Shown: positions 37,001-44,709 of the stretch, piece after piece | How positions within the stretch are numbered: position 1 is the first letter of the stretch | Layout: each line of letters opens with the position of its first letter | Assembly: GCA_934525595.1 (NCBI GenBank) | Contig: CAKSZJ010000021.1 | Span: 1 to 56,318 of the forward strand | Source: an uncultured Chiayiivirga sp. | GTDB lineage: Bacteria > Pseudomonadota > Gammaproteobacteria > Xanthomonadales > Xanthomonadaceae | Direction of reading: 5' to 3' | DNA: 56,318 nt | Notes under the pieces: generated by a model | Database searches by the model: none | What the model saw: the letters and a program-made list of their open reading frames with translations, nothing else | Told to the model about the DNA's origin: nothing | Position numbers and translations under genes: made by a program

Positions 37001-38191
37001 GGCGCCATCGGGGTGCAGCACCGCCATGCCGTGATCGAGCGTGGCGACCCATACCTCGCCGGATGGCGTCTGCGCCAGCCCGTAGACGCTGCCCAGCGCC
37101 ATGCCGTCCAGTTCAGTAGTAGCGTGGATACGGCGCGGGCGCAGCCGCCACAAACCGTCGCAGGCGGTGGCCACCCACACCGCGCCAGCCTCGTCGAAAT
37201 CAAAATCCTTGATCGTGCAGCGGGTATGCAGCACCGGACGACCATTGCGTTCGAGCCGATCCAGGTGATTCTCCCAGCGCGCCCCATCCCGTCCGTAGGC
37301 CAGCAGGGTTTCACGGCCATTGGCCGGATGCAGTGGATAACTTTCGGCCCGCTCGCGCCCGTCGGCGCCGATCCAGCGCCCGGCGCGCGGGCCGATCATG
37401 CCCAGGCGGCCGTCACCGGCAACCACGCGCAGAAACGACTCGCCGGCTGCAATGCTCCGGATGCCCTCCTCGGCGATCGCCACCATGCCTTCGTTCATCG
37501 CCACCCAGAGCGTATCCCCCTGCCACGCCACGTCATTGACGTAACCCGCGGGCAACTGTTCGCCCACGGCCAGATGACGCACCAGCCGCTCGCCCTGGAA
37601 CTGGAAAACCGCGTGCCCCGTCGCTACCGTGAAGCGGTCGCTGGGCGGATCGAATACCGCGGCATTCACCTGTTCCAGCACCTGCCCGCCGTCACCGCGC
37701 TCGAAGCGGCCGTCGCGCCACCGCACCAGCCCCTGCATGGTGCCGGCCCACAGCCACCCTTCCTCATCCAGGCCCATCGTGTGGACCCGTGCATCCGGCA
37801 GGCCGTCGGCCACGCCCAGGGTATGGAAACGCCCGCCATGCAGGCGCGCCAGCACGTTCTGTTCGCTCAGCAGCCAGAGCCCGCCCTCGGCGTCCTCCTC
37901 CAGCAGCATCAGCCGGTGGCCCGGCAGGCCCTGATCCTGTCCGAACACGGTGAAGCGGTGTCCGTCGAACCTCACCAGCCCATCGAACGTGGCCAGCCAC
38001 AGGTAGCCATCGCGGCCCACGTGCACCTGGTTGATCGCATTCACCGGCAGGCCATCGGCGGTGGTCCAGCGATCGGCCATGTAGGCCGTGTCGGCGGACA
38101 CGTCCTGCGCCAGGGCGGACAGCGGCCACATGGCAAGCAACAGCAGGCAAAGGGCGAACACGGAAACGAGCCGCATGCGCAGGTCAGGCAT
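34037..38191 (-). CDS. Hybrid two-component sensor kinase / response regulator with AraC output (HTCS type)
   Basis: A 1,384-residue one-protein signalling system. After a signal peptide (MRLVSVFALCLLLLAMWPLS) the periplasmic part is a two-component-type beta-propeller (repeats like GRDGYLWLATFDGLVRFDGH, EGWLWAGTMQGLVRWRDGR) and a Y_Y_Y domain (VYFRYRLATDPQWVELGDVR). One membrane helix (FRIAAPFTLVLIALGWLMHL) leads to HisKA with His863 (FANVSHELRTPLTLL), an ATPase domain (DNGPGVPD, GAGLGLALCREVAHLHGG), a receiver with Asp1186 (LIVTDLMMPNLDG) and a C-terminal AraC helix-turn-helix (VSEVAYAVGYASLSAFSRAY). It probably senses an extracellular polymer or peptide and controls nearby surface genes. 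The exact start (38191, 38176 or 38224) is uncertain for lack of a clear ribosome-binding site. Confidence 0.93.
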   Translation of the reverse strand: MPDLRMRLVSVFALCLLLLAMWPLSALAQDVSADTAYMADRWTTADGLPVNAINQVHVGRDGYLWLATFDGLVRFDGHRFTVFGQDQGLPGHRLMLLEEDAEGGLWLLSEQNVLARLHGGRFHTLGVADGLPDARVHTMGLDEEGWLWAGTMQGLVRWRDGRFERGDGGQVLEQVNAAVFDPPSDRFTVATGHAVFQFQGERLVRHLAVGEQLPAGYVNDVAWQGDTLWVAMNEGMVAIAEEGIRSIAAGESFLRVVAGDGRLGMIGPRAGRWIGADGRERAESYPLHPANGRETLLAYGRDGARWENHLDRLERNGRPVLHTRCTIKDFDFDEAGAVWVATACDGLWRLRPRRIHATTELDGMALGSVYGLAQTPSGEVWVATLDHGMAVLHPDGAARWLGEEADFVGSSLRTVYPDPQGGLWIGQPGLCRMHGEACLPPPGLPDGLQSPNAHIRAIHRAADGALWVGSVNGLFRHDAMQGWQSMFERAGLAPAQDTQIRAVAETADGTLWFGMYGAGMLRRWPDGRFERIGTEHGLTSLAVRALRLDTDGQLWVATENRGLCLARAPQEESVRLSCVDRRHGLWSESLHQVLFDAHDRLWLNSNHGVFLAPRAAYLAVLDGRAARVHPQVFTERDGLPSREGNGGVQDAGIVLADGRLVFPTQDGIALFDPDDLPASVGAPRAVFQSLLLPDGRSLDAAPEMTLAPGERSFTLHYTGLSPALTAPVYFRYRLATDPQWVELGDVRQFGLSRLPPGAHRVELQAFDSSGATGEPVRLHLHIPAHWYETGAFRIAAPFTLVLIALGWLMHLRHRSQQRQRQLAVTVAERTVELRDALATVSDQRNRIEQLARTQARFFANVSHELRTPLTLLVGPLEDLARGHAPSPALANAMTRNARRLQRLIDQLLDLERIQSGRFPLRPCHLDLVQLTQESLVAFAPLAQREGIALDAHLPAVPAHAIGDAEQLMRLIGNLLSNALKFCPAGGRVRLALHTDAAGTRLCVDDNGPGVPDHWRERIFNRFSQMGSDATRQREGAGLGLALCREVAHLHGGRLYATDSSLGGASFVLELPLPEDSPLSAREPGRDLDEATQAGPHAQVTAQRAQAPASAETGAISGHSVERESDQDPAPSRQDDRPLVLLAEDNPDLRAYLTGVLSAHYRVTQAEDGDIALEHARTEPPDLIVTDLMMPNLDGLGLAQAIRAEAELSGVPIVFLTARASDVDRIAGLSGGADYYLIKPFDPRVLLAQLDAALRACQRLRRHFAERPGAAALPAAPESPARPESDFARRLRNLLDAQSHEPDFGVARMCTALHLSESSLRRRCQNECGARPGDLLREHRLLRARHLLSTSAGSVSEVAYAVGYASLSAFSRAYRERFGSAPSRL

Positions 38192-38376
38192 CCAGGGTCG
38201 GGCAGAGGATGGTTGCACAGCCATCAAGCGGCGGTACAGCGCCGGGCTGCGGAACAGGAGGTCACCTCGCGCGCCACTGCCGCGCACCACTCGCGGGTTC
38301 GACCCGCCCGATACGCGTTCGGCGCTGAATCATGCCGGCTGCGCATGACCATGTCGCACTGCGCCACAATGCCGGG

Positions 38377-39372
38377 ATGAACCTGCGTGCCCTGTTCGAC
38401 CGTTTCTCGCTCGCGCTGATCGCGACCCTGGTGCTGGCCAGCCTCTGGCCGGTGCGGGATGCAGCGGCAACCTGGCTCTCGCACGTCACCACGGCGGGCA
38501 TCGCCCTGCTGTTCTTCCTGCACGGCGCGCGGCTTCCGCGCGAGGCGGTGGTGGCCGGCCTGCGGCACTGGCGCCTGCACGCTACCGTGCTCATCGCCAC
38601 CTTCGCGCTCTTTCCGCTGCTGGGGCTCGGCCTGCAACCGCTGGCCGGCCCGCTGCTGACGCCGGAGCTGTACCTGGGCGTGCTGTTCCTGTGCGCCCTG
38701 CCCTCGACGGTGCAGTCGTCGATTGCGTTCACCTCGATCGCACGCGGCAACGTCGCCGCCGCAGTCGTCGCTGCGTCGGTGTCGAATCTGGCCGGAGTCT
38801 TCCTGACGCCGCTGCTCGCGACGCTGCTGCTCGCCACGCACGGCGGCATGGGCTCCCCGTGGAGCGCGATCACGGACATCCTGCTCCTGCTGTTGGCGCC
38901 GTTCGTGCTGGGGCACCTGCTGCGGCCGTGGATCGCGCACGGAGTGCAGCGGCGCGCCCGGCTCCTGGCCCTGACCGATCGCGGCACGATCCTTCTGGTG
39001 GTATTCGGTGCCTTCAGCCACGCGGCGATCGAAGGGCTGTGGGCGCAGGTGCCGGGGCGCACCCTGCTGGGCCTGCTCGCCGTGGCCTGCGCGCTGCTGG
39101 CGCTGGTGATGGGGCTGATCTGGATCGCGTCGGGGCGACTCGGCTTCAACCGCGCCGATCGCATCACGATCCTGTTCTGCGGCTCGAAGAAGAGCCTTGC
39201 CACGGGCGTGCCGATGGCCAACATCCTGTTCGCAGGCCAGGCCACGCTGGGCATGATCGTGCTGCCGGTCATGGTGTTCCACCAGATCCAGCTGATGGTC
39301 TGCGCCGTGCTGGCGCAGCGCTTCGCGCGTCATGCGCCGGCGCCCGATCAGGCCGGCAGCGGCAGCCAGTGA
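38377..39372 (+). CDS. Bile acid:sodium symporter (BASS/YfeH-like) family transporter
   Basis: A 331-residue inner-membrane protein with about ten hydrophobic segments. [20 protein letters not shown] is the start of the SBF-like fold; [20 protein letters not shown] and [20 protein letters not shown] are the two conserved crossover-helix motifs of the YfeH/SBF-like branch. The substrate is unknown (organic anion with sodium in the family). The ATG at 38377 follows CCGGG and opens directly onto homologous sequence. Its 3' end overlaps the convergent ctaB gene by 25 bp. Confidence 0.9.
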   Translation: MNLRALFDRFSLALIATLVLASLWPVRDAAATWLSHVTTAGIALLFFLHGARLPREAVVAGLRHWRLHATVLIATFALFPLLGLGLQPLAGPLLTPELYLGVLFLCALPSTVQSSIAFTSIARGNVAAAVVAASVSNLAGVFLTPLLATLLLATHGGMGSPWSAITDILLLLLAPFVLGHLLRPWIAHGVQRRARLLALTDRGTILLVVFGAFSHAAIEGLWAQVPGRTLLGLLAVACALLALVMGLIWIASGRLGFNRADRITILFCGSKKSLATGVPMANILFAGQATLGMIVLPVMVFHQIQLMVCAVLAQRFARHAPAPDQAGSGSQ

Positions 39373-40220
39373 TCGATCAGCAGGAACGCGAACAGCAGCA
39401 TCAGGTAGACGATCGAATAGCCGAACACCGCCATCGCGAAGCGTTCCGACGGCGGATTCAGCAGGCGGATCGCGTAGTAGATGAAGACCGCGTCGAGCAC
39501 CAGGGTGCCGCCCAGATAGAACGGCCCGCTCATCCCCGTGAGCCAGGGCAGCATCGTCGCCACGGTGAGCAGCAGGGTGTAGAACAGCACGTGCCAGCGG
39601 GTGTAGACCACGCCGTGGGTCACCGGCAGCATCGGGATGAGGGCGCGGGCATAGTCGTCGCGACGGAAGATCGCCAGCGCCCAGAAATGCGGCGGCGTCC
39701 AGACGAACACGATCAGCAGCAACAGCAGCGCGTGCGGATGCACCTCGCCGGTCACCGCAACCCAGCCCAGCAGCGGCGGCGCCGCGCCTGCGAGGCCGCC
39801 GATCACGATGTTCTGCGGCGTGGCGCGCTTGAGCCAGGCCGTGTAGACGATGGCGTAACCGATCAGCGAAGCGAAGGTCAGCACCGCCGTCAGCACGTTG
39901 GTCCACAGCACCAGCACCGTCATCGACAGCACCGCCAGCACGAAGGCGAAGGCGAGCACCTGGCGTGGACGCAGCTGGCCGCTGGGCAGCGGCCGGTTCG
40001 CGGTGCGCGCCATGACCACGTCGATGCGCTGGTCGATCAGGTGGTTGATGGCAGCGGCCGAGGACGCCGCCAGCCAGATGCCGAAAAGTCCCGCTGCGGC
40101 CGGCACCAGCGGCGGCATGCCGGGCACCGCCAGCAGGATGCCGATCAGCGCGGTGAACGCGATCAGCGCCACCACGCCGGGCTTGGTGAGCGTCCAGTAC
40201 TGGCGCAGCCTGCCGCGCAT
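39348..40220 (-). CDS. ctaB: Protoheme IX farnesyltransferase (heme O synthase)
   Basis: Adds the farnesyl group to heme B, giving heme O for terminal oxidases. The protein has 290 residues and about nine membrane helices. The prenyl-diphosphate site is [20 protein letters not shown], and the second conserved loop is [19 protein letters not shown]. Also called CyoE. Its start overlaps the ctaA stop by one base, so the two are co-translated. Placement after ctaA and surf1 shows it serves the aa3-type cytochrome oxidase. The stop lies inside the convergent transporter gene. Confidence 0.96.
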   Translation of the reverse strand: MRGRLRQYWTLTKPGVVALIAFTALIGILLAVPGMPPLVPAAAGLFGIWLAASSAAAINHLIDQRIDVVMARTANRPLPSGQLRPRQVLAFAFVLAVLSMTVLVLWTNVLTAVLTFASLIGYAIVYTAWLKRATPQNIVIGGLAGAAPPLLGWVAVTGEVHPHALLLLLIVFVWTPPHFWALAIFRRDDYARALIPMLPVTHGVVYTRWHVLFYTLLLTVATMLPWLTGMSGPFYLGGTLVLDAVFIYYAIRLLNPPSERFAMAVFGYSIVYLMLLFAFLLIDHWLPLPA

Positions 40221-41380
40221 CAGGCGACCTCCGGCCTGCGCAGCCGCGCCAGCAGAACCACCAGCACGAACAGCAGCAGCGCCGCCACCGCGTTGTGCGC
40301 CACCGCGATCTTCAGCGGCAGGCCTGAAATGACGTTGAGGATGCCCAGTCCGAACTGCACCCCGATCAGCACGAGCAGGGTCGTGCCCCAGCCGGAGATC
40401 TCCGGCACCGCGCGAATCCGCCGCCCGAGCCAGACCACCCAGGCCAGCGCCACCAGCGCGAACAGGCGGTGCATCATCTGGATCGCCACCCGCGCCGGCC
40501 CATCCAGCACGCCGCCCTCGTAGTCGGTGCCGATGCCGCGCCACAGCACCAGCGCCTCGCCGAAATCATGCTCGGGCCACCAGCGCCCCAGGCAGGTCGG
40601 ATAGTCCGTGCCGCAGGCCAGCGCGGCGTAGTTCGCCGAAACCCATCCGCCCAGTGCAATCTGCACGCCGACCACGGCGATCGCACCGATCATCAGCGGT
40701 CGCAACCGCCAGGCTGCCGGCAACGCCAGTGCCGCCTGCGGCGAGGCGCGGCATGCGATCCACGCCAGCAGCGCCAGCATGGTCATGCCGCCGAGCAGGT
40801 GCGCCATCACCACCACGGGCTTGAGCAGCCAGGTGACCGTCCACATGCCCAGCAGCGCCTGGAACACGATCACCGCCAGCAGCAGCGCGGAAATCCTGGA
40901 AAAATCGCCGCGCGGCGATGCGCCACTGCCAGGACGCAGGGCCCAGCCCAGAAGGATCAGCTCGCCGGTCACGGCCAGCGTCGACGAAACCCCGTACTGG
41001 CCTCGCATGTAAAGCGGGATCGCCAGCCCGACCAGCAGGCTTGCGCCGATGACGACGGCCTTGCCGCCGCGCAGGCGGCGCGAGCCGAGGAACGCCAGCG
41101 CGAACACCAGCAGCCCCAGACTGGCGGCAAGGTGGCGATGCACCTGCTCGCGCCAGGCCTTGTGCGACTCGACCGGGCGATCGAAGGCGTCGTTGGCCCG
41201 GTCGATCTCGTGTGCGTGCACCGGCCAGGTCGCCTTGCCGTAGCAGGTCGGCCAGTCGGGGCAGGACAGCCCGGCGTTGGAGAGCCGCACGAAGGCCCCG
41301 AAGACGATGACGAAAAGCGCCAGCAGGGTGGCGATCCACGCCAGCCGGTGAAAGTTGCGGTGCGGCGCCATGAGGCTCAT
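40220..41380 (-). CDS. ctaA: Heme A synthase (COX15/CtaA family)
   Basis: Oxidises heme O to heme A. The protein has 386 residues with about eight membrane helices in two related halves. The heme-ligand histidines are visible in [39 protein letters not shown] and [10 protein letters not shown], and the N-terminal Cys-containing loop is [14 protein letters not shown]; a second cysteine-containing loop [11 protein letters not shown] lies in the other half. The ATG at 41380 overlaps the stop of the SCO-like gene (ATGA). A second in-frame ATG lies 9 bp downstream. Confidence 0.95.
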   Translation of the reverse strand: MSLMAPHRNFHRLAWIATLLALFVIVFGAFVRLSNAGLSCPDWPTCYGKATWPVHAHEIDRANDAFDRPVESHKAWREQVHRHLAASLGLLVFALAFLGSRRLRGGKAVVIGASLLVGLAIPLYMRGQYGVSSTLAVTGELILLGWALRPGSGASPRGDFSRISALLLAVIVFQALLGMWTVTWLLKPVVVMAHLLGGMTMLALLAWIACRASPQAALALPAAWRLRPLMIGAIAVVGVQIALGGWVSANYAALACGTDYPTCLGRWWPEHDFGEALVLWRGIGTDYEGGVLDGPARVAIQMMHRLFALVALAWVVWLGRRIRAVPEISGWGTTLLVLIGVQFGLGILNVISGLPLKIAVAHNAVAALLLFVLVVLLARLRRPEVA

Positions 41381-41946
41381 TTCAGCAGCCTGGCCACGTC
41401 GGAACGCAGGTCGCCGGGATCGAAACCCGGCGCATAGCGCATCACCAGAAAAGCGCGCGGGTCGATCAGATAGGCCGATGCCGCGCCGCTCGCGGCCAGT
41501 CCGGGCAGGCGTTCATTGAGCGCCGGCTCGACCTGCATCGGCAGCAGGGCGCGGAACACCTGCGCCTGCTCCGGCACGGCGCCGAACCACAGCACCTGGA
41601 GCCGGTCGGCGCGCCGCCCCTGCAGCTGCCAGACCTTGCCGAGATCCGCGATCAGCTCGCTGCAGGCCGCCCCGCAGTCGGGCGGCGGCACCACGGCAAT
41701 CTGCCAGCGCTGCTCCTGCGGGGCATAGCGGTATTCGCTGCCGTCGGCGTGGCGCAGCGGGATATCGGCCAGCGCAATCGGCGGCTGCAGCAGGGTGCCA
41801 CGATTGCCCGTTCGCTCCGGGCGCCAGCCGCTCTGTTGCAGGGCCACCGCCACGATCAGGGGCAGCACGAAGCAGAGCACCAGGAGCACCAGCATGATGC
41901 GGTTGCGGCGGCGCAGGGCAGGGTCGAAAGGCGGGATTTGGTTCAT
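41377..41946 (-). CDS. SCO-like thioredoxin-fold membrane protein of the oxidase cluster
   Basis: A 189-residue protein with one N-terminal membrane helix (IMLVLLVLCFVLPLIVAVAL) and a periplasmic domain. PPPDCGAACSELIADL has the C-x3-C spacing of SCO1/SenC copper chaperones, and SAYLIDPRAFLVMRYA matches the strand near their C-terminus. The histidine that SCO proteins carry just before that YLID strand is absent (Gly/Ala here), so copper binding would be altered or lost. Hypothetical proteins at this locus between surf1 and ctaA are common in gammaproteobacteria. It is coupled by 4-nt overlaps to both neighbours and is probably an oxidase assembly factor. Confidence 0.8.
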   Translation of the reverse strand: MNQIPPFDPALRRRNRIMLVLLVLCFVLPLIVAVALQQSGWRPERTGNRGTLLQPPIALADIPLRHADGSEYRYAPQEQRWQIAVVPPPDCGAACSELIADLGKVWQLQGRRADRLQVLWFGAVPEQAQVFRALLPMQVEPALNERLPGLAASGAASAYLIDPRAFLVMRYAPGFDPGDLRSDVARLLK

Positions 41947-42653
41947 CGGGATTTCCGGCGCAGGGCCAACAGCAAATAGGTGATGATGACAGTCAGCGAC
42001 AGTCCCCACCACTGCACGGCGTAGCCGCGGTGGCGGCTGGGCGGCATCGGATCGGGCAAAAGGCCGGGATCGCGCGCGTAGCCGAAGCGGTCGGCCGGAT
42101 CGGGCTGCAGGATGCCGTTCCACACCGCGATGCCGAGATGCGCGGCCACGTCCTCGCGGTCCAGAAAGGCCAGCAGCAGCGTTTCGGCGCCCGGCGGCCA
42201 GGGGTTTTCAGCCAGACGCAGGCCCTGCCCCGGCCACGGCACCAGCAGGCCTTCGAGCCGCCGCCGGCCCGCGGGCACGTCCACCTCGGGAAGCGCGCGG
42301 TCGGCCGCCAGCGGCAGCCAGCCCAGCTCCACCAGCACCACCTCGCCACCATCGACGTCCGCCAGCGCATAGGCGCGCACGCCCACGCGTCCGTCACGCT
42401 GCTGGTTGTCGAGCAGAAGTATCGGCGCGGCGCGGATCACCACCTCGCCTTCAACCCGCTGCGGCAGCGGCGGCGAAGCCGTTGCCAGTACATCATCGAG
42501 CGCCGCCGGGCCGGCGGCTCGCGCGGCTTCGCGCGCCGTCAACATGCGTGCCTTCTCGTCGGCGCGCCCCGACTGCCAGAACCCCAGCGAGGCAAAGGCG
42601 GCAGCAACGAGCACCGCCAGTACGGCCCAGGCGATGCGCGCGCGCGCGGTCAC
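41943..42653 (-). CDS. SURF1-family cytochrome oxidase assembly protein
   Basis: Helps insert heme A into subunit I. The protein has 236 residues with a membrane helix at each end (AWAVLAVLVAAAFASLGFWQ and WGLSLTVIITYLLLALRRK), as in SURF1. Conserved pieces are LGFWQSGRADEK, LLLDNQQRDGRVGVRAYAL, VLVELGWLPL and HRGYAVQWWGL. No ATG fits the N-terminal helix, so GTG at 42653 is chosen. Its stop overlaps the SCO-like start by 4 nt. It is divergent from the small twin-membrane gene. Confidence 0.92.
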   Translation of the reverse strand: MTARARIAWAVLAVLVAAAFASLGFWQSGRADEKARMLTAREAARAAGPAALDDVLATASPPLPQRVEGEVVIRAAPILLLDNQQRDGRVGVRAYALADVDGGEVVLVELGWLPLAADRALPEVDVPAGRRRLEGLLVPWPGQGLRLAENPWPPGAETLLLAFLDREDVAAHLGIAVWNGILQPDPADRFGYARDPGLLPDPMPPSRHRGYAVQWWGLSLTVIITYLLLALRRKSR

Positions 42654-42752
42654 ACCCGCGCACCCGCCGCCGTGCGAAAATGGCGTGTCCGGCCGACGGC
42701 ACCGCACGGGTGCATCGACCGCCGCTCCACGCACGCAGAGTCGGAAATCGCC

Positions 42753-42962
42753 ATGTGGCCGAAAGTCATCATCTTCACGTTCCTGATCCTGATCCTCTAC
42801 AACCTCGGTGCGGGGCTGTACTACATGATCATGGACAAGGGTCGAACCAACCGCACCGTCAACGCGCTGAGCTGGCGCGTCGGCCTGAGCGTTGCGCTCG
42901 TGGTCCTGCTGATCCTGGGCATCTGGACCGGAGTGATCTCGCCGCACGCCATGGGTCGCTGA
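42753..42962 (+). CDS. DUF2909-type twin-transmembrane small protein
   Basis: A 69-residue membrane protein with two helices (VIIFTFLILILYNLGAGLYY and VGLSVALVVLLILGIWTGVI) joined by a short basic loop (MDKGRTNRTVNALSWR). This is the DUF2909 pattern, often found between surf1 and the ctaG/ctaE genes, and likely linked to oxidase assembly. The start at 42753 follows a CGGAAA box. Longer in-frame starts would run through the antisense of surf1. Confidence 0.88.
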   Translation: MWPKVIIFTFLILILYNLGAGLYYMIMDKGRTNRTVNALSWRVGLSVALVVLLILGIWTGVISPHAMGR

Positions 42963-42966
42963 GGCG

Positions 42967-43029
42967 ACCCGAAGGAATCGGGTGCTGGGTGCGGGGTATC
43001 GGGAAAGGCGTCGTGCCAGACGCGCCTTT
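42967..43029. terminator. Terminator hairpins between DUF2909 gene and ctaE (convergent)
   Basis: Two stems: ACCCGA-AGGAA-TCGGGT (42967-42983) and AAAGGCG (43004-43010) pairing with CGCCTTT (43023-43029). The second has A/T ends on both strands, as expected for a bidirectional terminator. Confidence 0.55.
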
Positions 43030-43079
43030 CACGCCGGCATCACCTCGCGCCTGAGCGTCCCGATTCCCGATTCCTGCTC

Positions 43080-43955
43080 TTACAGCACGTACACGAACAG
43101 GAACAGCAGCAGCCACACCACGTCAACGAAATGCCAGTACCACGCCACGGCCTCGAAGCCGAAATGGCTGTCGGCGCTGAAGTGCCCCTTGAGCACGCGG
43201 AACCAGATCACCGCCAGCATGATCGCGCCCAGCGTCACGTGCACGCCGTGGAAGCCGGTGAGCATGAAGAACGTCGAGCCGTAGATGCCCGAGCCGAGCG
43301 TCAGGTTCAGATCGGTGTAGGCGTGGACGTATTCCTCGACCTGGAAGAACAGGAAGGTCGCACCCAGCAGCACGGTCAGCCCCAGCCACAGCAGCACCTT
43401 GCGGCGATCGCCTGCCTTGAGCGCGTGGTGGGCGATGGTCAGGGTCACGCCGGAGGCGAGCAGCAGCATCGTGTTGATGAGCGGCAGGCCCCAGGCCGAC
43501 ATGGTCTGGAACGCGCCGCCCACCTGCGCGGGGCCATTGCTCGGCCAGGCCGCATCGAAGCCGCTCCACAGCAGCGCATTGGTCATCACGCCGTGCCCCT
43601 CGCCGCCGATCCACGGCACCGAGAAGTTGCGCGCGTAGTAGAGCGCCCCGAAGAATGCGGCGAAGAACATCACCTCTGAGAAGATGAACCAGATCATGCC
43701 CATGCGGAAGGAGACATCGACCTGGCGGTTGTAGGAGCCGGACACCGACTCGCTGATGACCGCCCTGAACCAGCCGATGAACATCCCGATCATGATCGCG
43801 ATGCCGAGGAAGAAGATGGTCTTGCCCCAGAGGTGGCCGTTGAACCAGTTGGCGGTGCCCACGGCGAGCGTGAACAGGCCGATGGAGCCGATCAGCGGCC
43901 AGGCGCTCTGCTTGGGAACAAAGTAGAGATCTGCGTCTTGGGTAGCGTGGGCCAT
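43080..43955 (-). CDS. ctaE: Cytochrome c oxidase subunit III
   Basis: Integral membrane subunit of the aa3-type oxidase. The protein has 291 residues with seven helices. Family blocks include AMIGMFIGWFRAVISES-like segment (IMIGMFIGWFRAVISES), MGMIWFIFSEVMFFAAFFGA with the conserved Glu, GSTFFMLTGFHGVHVTLGAI with the His pair, and the C-terminal WHFVDVVWLLLFLFVYVL. Last gene of the structural group after ctaG. A terminator lies downstream. Confidence 0.97.
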   Translation of the reverse strand: MAHATQDADLYFVPKQSAWPLIGSIGLFTLAVGTANWFNGHLWGKTIFFLGIAIMIGMFIGWFRAVISESVSGSYNRQVDVSFRMGMIWFIFSEVMFFAAFFGALYYARNFSVPWIGGEGHGVMTNALLWSGFDAAWPSNGPAQVGGAFQTMSAWGLPLINTMLLLASGVTLTIAHHALKAGDRRKVLLWLGLTVLLGATFLFFQVEEYVHAYTDLNLTLGSGIYGSTFFMLTGFHGVHVTLGAIMLAVIWFRVLKGHFSADSHFGFEAVAWYWHFVDVVWLLLFLFVYVL

Positions 43956-43981
43956 GGCGATTCCGGGAGTTGGCTGGTCGG

Positions 43982-44545
43982 TCAGGGCGCCGCGTGCGCG
44001 GCGAGTTCACCGGCAAGGCGCTGCGTGGCCGGCTCGTTCTTGTAGAAGGTATAGGAAAGCGTGAGGCGATGGATATCCGCGGGCAGATCCGGATCAACCA
44101 CGAAGCGCACCGGCATGGGGCGCTCTTCGCCGGCCTCCAGCATCTGCTCGGTGAAGCAGAAGCATTCGGTCTTGTTGAAATAGGCCGAGGCGCGACTGGG
44201 CGCCACCGAGGGAACCGCCTGTCCGACCAGCGCCACGGCGCTCTCGTTGCGCGCGTAGTAGAGCACGTCGGTGGGCTCGCCCGGTCGCACCTTCACCTGC
44301 GCCTGGGCCGGTCTGAAGCCCCAAGGCAATCCCGAATTCACTCCGGCATCGAACTCCACCGTGACCCAGCGCGAGGTGTCGATCTCGGTAGCCACCGCGC
44401 CGCCCGGACCACCGAGCTTGACCCCGAAGAGCTGCTCGCAGGCGATGCGGTAAAGCGGCACCAGCGAGAAGCACAGTCCGAAGGCGATGACTGCGACCCA
44501 CAGCGCGCGCTTGAGCACCCGGGTGCTGGCGTCAGGCGCGCTCAT
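43982..44545 (-). CDS. ctaG: Cytochrome c oxidase assembly protein CtaG/Cox11
   Basis: Copper chaperone that loads the CuB site of subunit I. The protein has 187 residues: one N-terminal helix ([20 protein letters not shown], with CEQLFG after it) and a periplasmic Ig-like domain. The copper-binding CFCF is present in [16 protein letters not shown]. The family end [18 protein letters not shown] is intact. Its ATG overlaps the stop of the 42-residue membrane gene by 4 nt. Confidence 0.96.
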   Translation of the reverse strand: MSAPDASTRVLKRALWVAVIAFGLCFSLVPLYRIACEQLFGVKLGGPGGAVATEIDTSRWVTVEFDAGVNSGLPWGFRPAQAQVKVRPGEPTDVLYYARNESAVALVGQAVPSVAPSRASAYFNKTECFCFTEQMLEAGEERPMPVRFVVDPDLPADIHRLTLSYTFYKNEPATQRLAGELAAHAAP

Positions 44546-44670
44546 CGGCCGATCAGCCCGGCGACGAACGCCGCATAGATCAGGACGGCCACCACGCTGG
44601 TCACCAGCACCGTGCGCCGCACGCCGCGGCGGCGGGTCTGGAGGGGATCGTCCTGGAGCGGTGGATTCAT
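44542..44670 (-). CDS. Small membrane protein of the oxidase operon (cytochrome oxidase small assembly protein type)
   Basis: A 42-residue gene too short for usual gene finders: [20 protein letters not shown] then [20 protein letters not shown]. It has a basic N-terminal stretch and one membrane helix. Its stop overlaps the ctaG start by 4 nt (ATGA), which strongly suggests it is translated. An alternative ATG at 44676 adds two residues. Tiny proteins at this spot between ctaD and ctaG are known in beta- and gammaproteobacteria. Confidence 0.75.
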   Translation of the reverse strand: MNPPLQDDPLQTRRRGVRRTVLVTSVVAVLIYAAFVAGLIGR

Positions 44671-44709
44671 GGCCATGGGTCAGTCACGGGGCGTCGCCGG
44701 AGCGGCGCC

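Noticed and set aside
36305..38380. 691-codon + strand frame opposite the hybrid sensor gene
   Set aside because: Shadow of the minus-strand sensor with its intact kinase, receiver and AraC domains.
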